From Candidatus Rhodoferax randersensis (GTDB taxonomy: Bacteria; Pseudomonadota; Gammaproteobacteria; Burkholderiales; Burkholderiaceae_C), in assembly GCA_016718155.1 (NCBI GenBank), contig JADKEH010000026.1:1-60196 (forward strand): a DNA stretch of 60,196 bases. The letters run 5' to 3'. The position numbers were made by a program, and so were the translations under genes. The stretch's first letter is position 1. Each line of letters opens with the position of its first letter. Of this stretch, positions 52,741-60,196 are shown in pieces. The notes beneath the pieces were generated by a model. The model worked only from the letters and a program-made list of their open reading frames with translations. It did not search any database and was not told the origin of the DNA.

Positions 52741-53330
52741 GCAACTTAGTGGACCACAACGGCGCACTTCAGGCCTTGAAGAATAGCCAGAGGGTGTCCT
52801 GCAGTTGTGGGTCAAGAACGACGCTGTCAAATGTCGTCACTTTGACACCTTTGACCTGCAGTCCAAATGCTCTTCGCTTGGTCATAGGGCGCGACGCACA
52901 GTAACCTTTACGTCCACAAGTCCATGACCCCAGGCGTCCAGTGCCCATCCAGCCGCGACTCGCTCCTGATTTCTACAAGAGCGTGCCGACAAGCTCAGGG
53001 TGACGAGGCAACTTTGAGTCCCCGAGACCAGTGAAACCCGACCGGCTCGCCGCTACCAAGCGACTGAACAATGTGTTGGCAAACAAAGCACTCATCCTGC
53101 CAACCGTGAACGCTGCAATTGAGTTTTCTTGGTTCGCTCATCGTGAGTCGTTTAACGATATCGACCCCACGGCCCGCAATGTCGTCAGATACGCCGCAGT
53201 GGGCCGTATTCGAAGCATCCCGCTGAAACCGTTACGCGGCCTGGTGTTTTTCAAGATCGACATGTCCGCCCCCTGACAAATGTGTTTCCAAACCCGGCAC
53301 TTTGTTCGGCAATTCTACTGACCTGGCGGC
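52741..53330. other. Stretch without a supported gene
   Basis: Frames here are short and match no family. An 81-codon plus-strand frame (53031-53276, MKPDRLAATKRLNNVLANKA) is the longest and lacks a clear ribosome site. The 17-bp repeat copy 2 lies at 52797-52813. The stretch looks like remnants of lost genes. Confidence 0.5.
52797..52813. repeat. 17-bp exact direct repeat, copy 2
   Basis: Identical to 52060-52076 (TCCTGCAGTTGTGGGTC), 737 bp away in the same orientation. Confidence 0.6.
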
Positions 53331-53999
53331 TCAGCTTTGGGTCTGCTCCCGGTAGCGGCGGTGCAGGATTTTCACGCGCTGCACGTAGACCTGGGTCTCC
53401 GCATAGGGCGGTATGCCGGCGTATTTGGCCACGGCCGCCGGGCCGGCGTTGTAGGCGGCAGCGGCAAGTGTCACGTCGCCGCGGAACTGCGCCAGCAGGC
53501 CGGCCAGGTATTGCGCGCCGCCACGGATGTTGTGGCTGGGCACGCGTGCGTCAGCCACGCCGACTTCGCGCGCGGTGGCGGGCATCAGTTGCATCAGTCC
53601 TACTGCACCTTTGTGCGAGCGCGCTTTCGGGTTGAAGCCGGATTCGGCATGAATCACCGCGCGCACCAGGGCCGGGTCCAGGTCGTGCGCGCGCGCCGCC
53701 GCGTCGATGGCATCGCCGTAGACCTGCAGGTGCAGCTTGGTGGCGTGCCAGTTGATGGTGGAGTTGAGGTTGCAGGCGTAGCACGTGGGGCTCCACACGA
53801 TGTAGGCGCCGCGGCGTGGCGGCACGTCGGAAAAGGAAGCGACGCCGCCGGCCAGGTACTTGTAGACCTTGGGGCTCGATGCCTTGGCAAGTGCATCAGA
53901 GTCCATGGTCGCGGCCAAGGCCGGGTGCAGGCAGCCGATCCACACCAGGCAGACTGTCAGGCGGCCAAGCAGCCTTGCGGCCACCACCGCCCGTGGCAT
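53331..53999 (-). CDS. Lytic transglycosylase SLT-domain protein
   Basis: About 222 residues from an ATG at 53999, chosen because it begins a signal peptide (MPRAVVAARLLGRLTVCLVW to ALA); an ATG at 54065 is also in frame and would add 22 residues. The SLT domain is clear: VRAVIHAESGFNPKARSHKGAVGLMQLMP, with the catalytic Glu in HAESGF, and later AAAAYNAGPAAVAKY. It cleaves the peptidoglycan glycan chain in the periplasm. The segment SPTCYACNLNSTINWHATKL before the domain is unusual and may form a disulphide. Confidence 0.88.
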   Translation of the reverse strand: MPRAVVAARLLGRLTVCLVWIGCLHPALAATMDSDALAKASSPKVYKYLAGGVASFSDVPPRRGAYIVWSPTCYACNLNSTINWHATKLHLQVYGDAIDAAARAHDLDPALVRAVIHAESGFNPKARSHKGAVGLMQLMPATAREVGVADARVPSHNIRGGAQYLAGLLAQFRGDVTLAAAAYNAGPAAVAKYAGIPPYAETQVYVQRVKILHRRYREQTQS

Positions 54000-54229
54000 C
54001 AACTTCACGGGGCTCTCCAGGCTTTTGCCTGCAGCGCCTACAGGATGAGCTTGAACGGCAACCATGGGTTCATTTTGTCCTAAATCGGGCCGAGCCGGCA
54101 ACGAATTGCGCAAGGGGGTGGTTGGCGGCGGGCGCGCGCTCGGTGTTGCGCATTGGAGTGGCGCCATTTCGATACATAGTGCTGTTGAAACCATACCCAC
54201 CTTGCCGCCAGGCTAAGACCGCCCGGCGC

Positions 54230-55057
54230 TCACATCGCCTTGAACAGGTGGCTGAAGAGCCGGCTCACCACCAGTTTGTCCGGGATGCCGCGCAGGCTCA
54301 GGCTGGTCTTGCCCGCCTCGTCCCGCGTCACACTGCTGATGGCCTGCGCGCGCACCACCGTGCCACGGTGAATTTGCCAGAACAGTTGCGCATCGAGCTG
54401 GGCCAGCAGTTCCTTCAGGGGTGTGCGGATCAGGTACTCGCGCCCGGCGGTCAACACGCGCACGTACTTGTCGGCGGCTTCGAAGTAAAGCACGTCTTCA
54501 ATCGGCACCATGTGAATCGTGCTGCCCTGGGCGCTGGTGATACTGGCCTGAATCACCTTCAGCGGGGCCGCTGCCGGCGCTGGCGCGCCACCCAGCAGGG
54601 CGCGCAGTTGCCCCATCGTTGCTTCGAAATTAATAGCAGGTTGCGACCGGTTGGCAAGGGCTAGCTGCAGTTTGGACACCGTTTTTTGCAGACGGTCGGC
54701 CTGCACCGGCTTGAGCAGATAGTCCATCGCCTGCGCCTCGAAGGCAGCCACGGCGTACTGGTCGTAGGCGGTGACGAACACCAGCGCGGGAAAGGGCTTG
54801 GCCCCAGGCCCTTCGGTGACCCAGGCGTCGGCCAGCGCAGCGGCGGCGTCGATGCCGCTCAGGCCCGGCATGCGAATGTCAAAGAACAACACGTCGGGCT
54901 GAGTGCTGAGTGCCTGTGCCACGGCCGAGGCGCCGTCGCCCACACTGGCGACGATGCGCAGCGCGGGCCAAAGAGCGGCCAGCTCGGCCTTGAGGGCTTC
55001 GGCCAGCAGACTCTCGTCTTCGGCAATCAGGGCGGTGGGAGAGTGGGTTGCGGTCAT
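54230..55057 (-). CDS. LytTR-type response regulator
   Basis: 275 residues. Receiver domain at 1-130, phospho-acceptor Asp60 (VLFFDIRMPGLSG) with Lys in YLLKPVQADR. A linker (about 130-165) leads to a LytTR DNA-binding domain (about 170-270; IPIEDVLYFEAADKYVRVL-like, then FWQIHRGTVVRAQAIS and LVVSRLFSHLFK). It overlaps the kinase gene stop/start by four bases. The linker contains a short stretch resembling the 50-bp dispersed repeat (54634-54668). Target genes are unknown. Confidence 0.93.
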   Translation of the reverse strand: MTATHSPTALIAEDESLLAEALKAELAALWPALRIVASVGDGASAVAQALSTQPDVLFFDIRMPGLSGIDAAAALADAWVTEGPGAKPFPALVFVTAYDQYAVAAFEAQAMDYLLKPVQADRLQKTVSKLQLALANRSQPAINFEATMGQLRALLGGAPAPAAAPLKVIQASITSAQGSTIHMVPIEDVLYFEAADKYVRVLTAGREYLIRTPLKELLAQLDAQLFWQIHRGTVVRAQAISSVTRDEAGKTSLSLRGIPDKLVVSRLFSHLFKAM

Positions 55058-56145
55058 GGTGTGAGGGGAAGGGTGAGTGTGACGACGGTACCGCCGCCGG
55101 CTGCGTCGGCCACCGTCAGCGCGGCCTGCGCGCCATAGCTGGCTTGCAGGCGGTCCCTGACCTGCGACAGACCAAAGCCGCTGCCGGCGGGGCTGAGTGT
55201 TTCGGCTGCGGCCTGCAGGCCGACGCCACTGTCCTGCACTTGCAGCGTCAGCTGGTCGCCGGTGCTTGCGGCCCGGATGTCGATGCGCCCGCCCTGCACG
55301 CTGGGCTCAAGGCCGTGCTTGATGCTGTTTTCCACCAGCGCCTGCAGCAGCAGCGGTGGTACCTGTTGCGCAACCAGCTCAGCCGGTAGGACCAGCGCGA
55401 ATTGCAGCCGTTCGCCCATGCGCACGCGCATCAGCTCCAGGTAGTCGTTGAGACGCTCGAATTCGGCACCCAGGGAATAGGTGCTTGCGCGAGAGGCCGC
55501 CAGAGTGGCCCGCAGGTAAGCCACCAGCCGATCGAGCATGTCCTGGGCGCGGCGTGGGTCGACACCAATTAGTGCGCGCAGGTTGGCCAGCGTATTGAAC
55601 AGCATGTGCGGCTCCAACTGGGTCTCCAGCAGTTTGAGCTGCGCCTCGGTGGCGTGGCGTTGCGCCGTTTCGGCTTGCGCGGTGCTGCGGGCGGACTCCT
55701 CGCGGGCCGTGGCAAGTTGCTCGCGGCTCATGAAGTAGTAGGTCATGGCGCCGCCGGCGCTCAGGCTCATGAGCAGCATTCCCAGGGTCTGGCGCGGGTC
55801 GGCAGCCAGAACCGCCGCGACCGCCATCGTTGGGTGGTTCAGCAGCCAGGAGCCGATGGTCATACCTATGGCGTAGCCGACCGTGACACCCAGCGGGACG
55901 ATCACAAACAGCCTTCGCCATTGACGGGCGTGGTCTTTGATCGACCAGTTCACGAATAGCTGGATGACCACCCATATGCTCGCACCGATGCTGTGTGAGT
56001 AGACCATCTGCTGGTCGAATGCGGCACCGGAAAAGGCTGACAGGCCCAGGGCAATCACGGTGTTGATCACCAGCACGGGCAGCAGGCCGCCTTGAATCGC
56101 GACCAGCAGCTTGTGCCGCGCCACGCCAGGGGTGGCGGTGTTCAC
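55054..56145 (-). CDS. LytS/YehU-type sensor histidine kinase
   Basis: 363 residues from a GTG at 56145 that overlaps the stop of the preceding 2TM gene (GTGA). Four membrane helices span about 15-145, with no recognised extracellular sensor. The His_kinase (PF06580-type) box is LEPHMLFNTLANLRALI with the phospho-His in EPHMLFN, then HATPase_c with ENSIKHGLEP and DSGVGL and GFGLSQVRDRL. It is the partner of the LytTR regulator just downstream. Confidence 0.92.
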   Translation of the reverse strand: MNTATPGVARHKLLVAIQGGLLPVLVINTVIALGLSAFSGAAFDQQMVYSHSIGASIWVVIQLFVNWSIKDHARQWRRLFVIVPLGVTVGYAIGMTIGSWLLNHPTMAVAAVLAADPRQTLGMLLMSLSAGGAMTYYFMSREQLATAREESARSTAQAETAQRHATEAQLKLLETQLEPHMLFNTLANLRALIGVDPRRAQDMLDRLVAYLRATLAASRASTYSLGAEFERLNDYLELMRVRMGERLQFALVLPAELVAQQVPPLLLQALVENSIKHGLEPSVQGGRIDIRAASTGDQLTLQVQDSGVGLQAAAETLSPAGSGFGLSQVRDRLQASYGAQAALTVADAAGGGTVVTLTLPLTP

Positions 56146-56415
56146 GGGTGACCCTGTTCGCGCTGCAGCCGGTCGCGTTCCTGCTGTACCAGCCGTTCGC
56201 GAATACCGCTTCCGGGTGGTGCAACAAACACCACCAGGCCGTGGACCAGCAGCCCCAGGCCCCAACCGAAGGCCGGAAAAACCGCCCAGTGCCGTCCGGT
56301 GAAGCTGGAGAACAGGGCCAGTCCGGTATTGACGACCAGAAAAATCAGCGCATGGATGTACCAGCCCATCTTGCGCGCCGCGCGCCTTTGCGCAAGGCGC
56401 TCGATCTGCTCGGGG

Positions 56416-56438
<23 letters not shown>
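56142..56438 (-). CDS. Small 2TM-domain protein
   Basis: 98 residues starting MNMPPTLSPEQIERLAQRRA. Two membrane helices are predicted (HALIFLVVNTGLALFSSF and FPAFGWGLGLLVHGLVVFV) after a basic helix, matching the '2TM domain' family, which is common beside LytS/LytTR kinases. It may serve as an accessory to the kinase with which it overlaps by four bases. Function unknown. Confidence 0.85.
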
Positions 56439-56884
<446 letters not shown>

Positions 56885-57012
56885 GGTGGCGACCTCGGGT
56901 GGGTGAAAGATGGGCGTACTGTGCCCGCCACCGTCGGCGCCAACCAGCGCTTTGGGACCAAGTCGCTCCAACGCGCCGCGAATGGCCTGCCTGGCGCGCC
57001 AAATGCGCCCGC

Positions 57013-57408
57013 TCAGTAGGTGGACGCCCCGGTCTTGGCGGCGGGGGCGCCGCTGCGGATCACCGCCCAGACGCCGGCCACGCCGTCACCAGTGGTGTCG
57101 CCGACCTTGGCGTCGCCCGCAAAGTAGTACAGGGGCTTGCCTTTCCAGGCCCATTGCTTGCTGCCGTCATTGCGCGACACCAGGGAGAGGTCGCCACTGG
57201 GCTTGGCGTCCGCCTTGGCCATGAAGGCGGGCCACTTGGCCAGGCAGGCGTCATAACAATTGCTTTTGCCGACTTCGTCCTTGGCAAACAGATACAGCGT
57301 GCGGCCGCTCTCGTCGCGCAGCACGCCATCCTTTTCCATTGTGGTCGCGGCACTGGCGACGGAGCAGAAGGTCAGGGCAATCAGGGCAAGTTTGAAGTTA
57401 CGGGTCAT
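57013..57408 (-). CDS. Secreted protein with COG4315-type repeats
   Basis: 131 residues from the ATG at 57408, which has GGAG six bases upstream; ATGs at 57411 and 57420 are also possible. The signal peptide is MTRNFKLALIALTFCSVASA. Two repeats of the pattern YxFxKD...C...WP are present: TLYLFAKDEVGKSNCYDACL and then KQWAWKGKPLYYFAGDAK. The Cys pair in NCYDACLAKWP probably forms a disulphide. The family is unknown in function. It is upstream of a likely stress ECF module on the same strand. Confidence 0.85.
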   Translation of the reverse strand: MTRNFKLALIALTFCSVASAATTMEKDGVLRDESGRTLYLFAKDEVGKSNCYDACLAKWPAFMAKADAKPSGDLSLVSRNDGSKQWAWKGKPLYYFAGDAKVGDTTGDGVAGVWAVIRSGAPAAKTGASTY

Positions 57409-57523
57409 CATTTTCTCCACAAAAGTTGAACATCAGAACGAGCCGGATCATCAGGGTGATGTCGTCTCGTGCTGTCATATACGCAAGCCGGTCGCCACTG
57501 GACGCAGCGCCGCGCAAAAAAAC

Positions 57524-58246
57524 CTACCAAAGCTTGATGCAGTGGCCGCTGATGACGAACGGTCCGCTCGGGGTAGTGGCCTGGGCGTTAGCCTCGAAAC
57601 TGACCGCCAGTCGGGACACCTTGGCGAACACCGCCTCCGACGGCGCGCCCAGGGCGATGTCAATTTTGCCGCTGGCCGGCACGGCGCTGACGGCAATCGG
57701 CGCGCCTTCGGCGGGCAGTGCCCACAGCATGGCGACCTGGCCGGGGGGGGTGTCGAGCGGCTTGAGCAGCTTGACGGTCAGCACCGTGCCGCGTCGCAAG
57801 GAGGTGGCGGCCAGCACGGGCTCGCCTTGGGCGTTGGTCAACAGGCCGACATAGCTGGGCGCCGACTTGGTTGGGATCGGGGTCAGGCCCAGGGTTTGTG
57901 GCGCCTGCTGCACCAGTCCGACGGTCAGCATCAGCCCGAGGCTGAAGGCCAGCGTGGGCTTGAGCCAGCCCGACAGGCTGGCGTCCAGCCGCCGCAGCCA
58001 CGAGACGCGGGCGGGCGTAAGCTGGGTGCGTTGTGTGATCGCCTGCCACACCTGGGGCCGAGGTGCTACCGCGGCGATCGAGCCGTTCAGCGGTGCCAGA
58101 TGGTCGTGCCACTGCGCCACGGCTCGCTGCACCGCGGGGGACTGGGCCAGCAGCAGGCCAAAGCGGCGGCGTGCGCGTGGGCTCAAGGTGCCCAGCACGT
58201 AGGCACCGGCCAGCTTGTCAAGCAAGGGCACGCGTTCGTAATTCAT
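57524..58246 (-). CDS. Anti-sigma factor (RskA-like)
   Basis: 240 residues from the ATG at 58246. The N-terminal zinc-less anti-sigma domain (about 1-80) includes LDKLAGAYVLGTLSPRARRRF, one membrane helix follows (about 92-113, WLKPTLAFSLGLMLTVGLV) and the C-terminal half is periplasmic (RskA fold: TPPGQVAMLWALPAEGAPI). It should bind and hold the ECF sigma factor encoded just before it (gap seven bases). The stress signal is unknown. Confidence 0.88.
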   Translation of the reverse strand: MNYERVPLLDKLAGAYVLGTLSPRARRRFGLLLAQSPAVQRAVAQWHDHLAPLNGSIAAVAPRPQVWQAITQRTQLTPARVSWLRRLDASLSGWLKPTLAFSLGLMLTVGLVQQAPQTLGLTPIPTKSAPSYVGLLTNAQGEPVLAATSLRRGTVLTVKLLKPLDTPPGQVAMLWALPAEGAPIAVSAVPASGKIDIALGAPSEAVFAKVSRLAVSFEANAQATTPSGPFVISGHCIKLW

Positions 58247-58253
58247 ATCCAAC

Positions 58254-58859
58254 TCAGCGTTTGGCCGGGGCCGTGCCCGCGTGTTCCAGGCACTGTTTCA
58301 ATTTGTCCAGGCCCCGGCGCACCCAGGCCTTGACGGTGCCCAGCGGCGCGTTCAAATGGGTCGCCAATTCACTGTGCGACAGACCGTCGTAGTAGGCCAG
58401 TGCCAGGCTTTGGCGTTGCGGCGCGTCCAGCGTGCCCAGGCAATGGCGCAGGCGCAGACCGTCGGTCGCCTGTGACAACAGTTCCTGCGGGTCGGCACGC
58501 GGGTCGGCCATCTGGTCCAAGTAGTCTTCTCCTGCATCGTCAATCAGCACCACGGTTGATTCATCGGCCCGTTTGAGGTGGCGCAGCCAGTCCAACGCCT
58601 TGTTGCGCACCACGCTGGTGAGCCAGGTCATCGGCGCCGACAGTCCCGCCGCATAGCTGCCGGCCTGGTTCCAGACGTTGACATAGGCTTCCTGCAACAC
58701 TTCTTCGGCACGCTCCCTTCGGTTCAATATACGCAAGGCGACGCCAAACAGATGCGCCGAGGTCAAGTCGTACAGCTCCTTGAACGCGGCATGGTCGCGT
58801 GCCGCCGTGCGGGCCAGCAGGCGAGTCAGGTGTTCGTTGGGAGGAAGAGGGGTGGCCAT
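58254..58859 (-). CDS. ECF RNA polymerase sigma factor (SigK-like)
   Basis: 201 residues. Region 2 (about 20-90) includes LYDLTSAHLFGVALRILNRRERAEEVLQEAYVNVWNQ-type sequence, and region 4 (about 135-190) includes LGTLDAPQRQSLALAYYDGLSHSELATHL and GTVKAWVRRGLDKLK. This matches the sigma-70 ECF family regulated by anti-sigma-K. The gene begins with MATPLPPNEHLTRLLAR and is followed by the anti-sigma gene. It probably drives the neighbouring genes and itself. Confidence 0.93.
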   Translation of the reverse strand: MATPLPPNEHLTRLLARTAARDHAAFKELYDLTSAHLFGVALRILNRRERAEEVLQEAYVNVWNQAGSYAAGLSAPMTWLTSVVRNKALDWLRHLKRADESTVVLIDDAGEDYLDQMADPRADPQELLSQATDGLRLRHCLGTLDAPQRQSLALAYYDGLSHSELATHLNAPLGTVKAWVRRGLDKLKQCLEHAGTAPAKR

Positions 58860-58877
58860 GTTGATGATGGTCGCCGG

Positions 58878-59387
58878 TCAGGCGACCACGATCTCGTCCT
58901 GGTGGTTGGCAATGTGCAGGGCGTGCGCCAGGGCAAACTCACCCTTGCTCAACACGCCATAGGCAAAGTGGGGCTGGAGCACGCCAGCGTGGGCTTCAAA
59001 ACGCGTGATGGCCGCGCGCAGCCGCGCTGCGCCGGGCTTCCAGTCATCGAGTTGGGGCAGGGCCGGCGCGCCCGGAATCGGCTCGGTCAGGCCATGGCTC
59101 ATGCGACCACGCAGGCCAAAGAAGGCAAAGGCCATGGCGCCGGCGGTCTTCTGAAACAACACGCTCTTTGGTTCGGGGTAGCCGTCCATGCTCATCTCGG
59201 TGCTTTGCGCCAGATGCTCCAGCACGGCGCGCAGCGTCCAGGCGGTGGTGCTGCGCGCCTCCTTGGCCTGCTCCAGCCGATCGAGCCAGCGCAAGGCCTG
59301 GTCGAGCGTTTGAACCTTGGGTGTATCGGCCATGACGGTTCCCGCAAGTAAACCGGCTTGAAGGATCAGGTAGTGCCTGCGCTGCAT
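58878..59387 (-). CDS. DUF1569 family protein
   Basis: 169 residues from the ATG at 59387 (MQRRHYLILQAGLLAGTVMA), which gives a short hydrophobic leader, perhaps a signal peptide. The DUF1569 pattern is AWTLRAVLEHLAQSTEMSMDGYP and later ALHIANHQDEIV, with His residues (HLA, HALH, NHQD) resembling the DinB-fold metal site. Function unknown. It precedes the ECF sigma gene by 18 bases on the same strand and may be under its control. Confidence 0.82.
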   Translation of the reverse strand: MQRRHYLILQAGLLAGTVMADTPKVQTLDQALRWLDRLEQAKEARSTTAWTLRAVLEHLAQSTEMSMDGYPEPKSVLFQKTAGAMAFAFFGLRGRMSHGLTEPIPGAPALPQLDDWKPGAARLRAAITRFEAHAGVLQPHFAYGVLSKGEFALAHALHIANHQDEIVVA

Positions 59388-59473
59388 GGTCGGATGATAG
59401 TTTTTTATCGCGTTGCCTGCCTGAGGGCGCTGGCTTTTTGGGTGTTGACCACCGATGGATAAACTCCAACCCA

Positions 59474-60196
59474 TGTTCGTCCGCTGCCCAAAATGCGATC
59501 ACCATCCCTTGCCGGCGGACCAGGCGCTGCCCGCGGCCTGCCCGGCTTGCGGCGCGGTCTTTGCGAAAGTGGCGCAGGCCATGCAAGAGGACGCGGCCCC
59601 TGCCGACCGGGCACCGGGCAGCGGTCGAAGTCGCAGTCGCGGTCGCGGTCATGCGGCTGCGGGCGAACCCGCTCCCGCGTGTGCTTGCCTGCTGCTCAGG
59701 GTTCCCGAGCGGGTCGATGGCATGCGATTTGGTTTGCGGGTCGTGTTGCTGGCCGGTTTCTGGGTCTGGGGCGTTTACCTGATGACGCGCGACTTTCGCA
59801 CCGGTGAGATGGGGGAGTCGTTCATTCACGGTCCGCTGCTGGTTTTTCATGAGGCTGGCCATGTGCTGTTCATGCCTTTTGGTGAATGGATGACGATCCT
59901 GGGTGGAACCTTGGGGCAACTGCTGATGCCGGCGTTGCTGGGTGCTGCGCTGCTGTGGAAGAACCGCGACCCCTTTGGCGCGGCCATCGGGCTGTGGCTG
60001 CTGGGGGTGTCGATTCTCGATGTGGCGCCTTATATGTTTGATGCGCTGCAGCCGCAGTTGATGCTGTTGTCGGGCAGGACTGGGGAGGCCGGTGGCCATG
60101 ACTGGATTTACCTGTTTTCGTCCGTCGGGCTGCTGACTAAAGCCCAGCTCATGGGCGCCCTCACCCACAAGCTGGGCGCGCTGGTGGTGCTGCTGG
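59474..60196 (+). CDS. Zinc-ribbon and HEAGH membrane protein (partial)
   Basis: The frame from the ATG at 59474 is open to the window edge (241 codons), so the C-terminus is missing. The N-terminus is a zinc ribbon (CPKC, then CPAC at about 5-26), followed by an Arg/Ser/Gly linker and then hydrophobic helices from about residue 88. FHEAGHVLF (HExxH) resembles site-2-protease or M50-type metallopeptidases. The segment ALLWKNRDPFGAAIGLWLLG follows. Substrate and family are unknown. It is divergent from the DUF1569 gene. Confidence 0.75.

Noticed and set aside
53031..53276. 81-codon plus-strand frame
   Set aside because: No ribosome site, no family, and neighbouring DNA looks decayed; not supported as a gene.
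50820..53330. Possible integron cassette array (addiction module, GFA gene, decayed gene)
   Set aside because: Gene types would fit, but I found no convincing attC-like palindromes with RYYYAAC/GTTRRRY ends and no integrase.

Overview
The window is GC-rich, densely coded DNA of a betaproteobacterium. I infer the family Comamonadaceae, with a Rhodoferax-like genus most likely. The reasons are a napDAGHB nitrate reductase operon, a phasin-like protein with a basic tail, glutaminyl-tRNA synthetase, and short dispersed repeats of a kind I associate with that family. The genus is not proven. No rRNA, tRNA, CRISPR array or complete insertion sequence was seen.

Layout. 1-5.7 kb: the end of an M14-like peptidase gene, then the periplasmic nitrate reductase operon napD-napA-napG-napH-napB on the minus strand. 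A well-formed FNR-type promoter precedes napD. 5.9-17.5 kb: mostly single housekeeping or accessory genes (TrhO, a CsgG-like lipoprotein coupled to a metallo-beta-lactamase-fold protein, phasin, two GSTs, an SRAP protein lacking its catalytic Cys2, three methyltransferase or zinc-ribbon genes, TerB, DUF924, a CPBP protease). 17.5-25.5 kb: an accessory island holding a decayed MntA/HepT pair, a broken second DUF924 gene, a serine hydrolase, a DMT exporter, a zeta-toxin-like kinase with an overlapping 56-codon ORF, a GIY-YIG/DUF4357 protein, a DUF262 plus HEPN pair, and a HigBA-type pair. The DUF262-HEPN genes overlap by four bases, look AT-richer than their surroundings and are the best candidate for a little-described defence module.

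25.5-30.8 kb: glnS, an HD-GYP protein, a Lon-substrate-binding-domain protein and a branched-chain amino acid binding protein. 31-35.7 kb: a five-gene envelope export operon (frameshifted TPR-like protein, ABC ATPase, FtsX-type permease, LolA-fold protein, outer-membrane protein). The signal peptide of the LolA-fold protein is built from dispersed repeat DNA. 35.7-47.1 kb: two divergent signalling operons. On the minus strand are a multi-PAS CheA-type kinase, CheX, CheY, a PAS-GGDEF cyclase and a P-loop protein. On the plus strand are a solute-binding-domain histidine kinase, a response regulator, and an REC-GAF-PAS-GGDEF-EAL protein.

47.4-50.8 kb: a Fur-box-preceded iron uptake set (Tp34/P19-type protein, porin, membrane 4Fe-4S protein). 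50.9-53.3 kb: a second addiction module, a GFA-family gene and a decayed gene. 53.3-60.2 kb: a lytic transglycosylase, a LytTR/LytS-type two-component system, a gene whose middle is replaced by about 160 bases of almost pure G, a COG4315-type secreted protein, an ECF sigma/anti-sigma pair, a DUF1569 protein and the start of a zinc-ribbon HEAGH membrane protein. The single-base frameshifts and the poly-G tract mean that some broken genes may be sequencing or assembly faults rather than biology.
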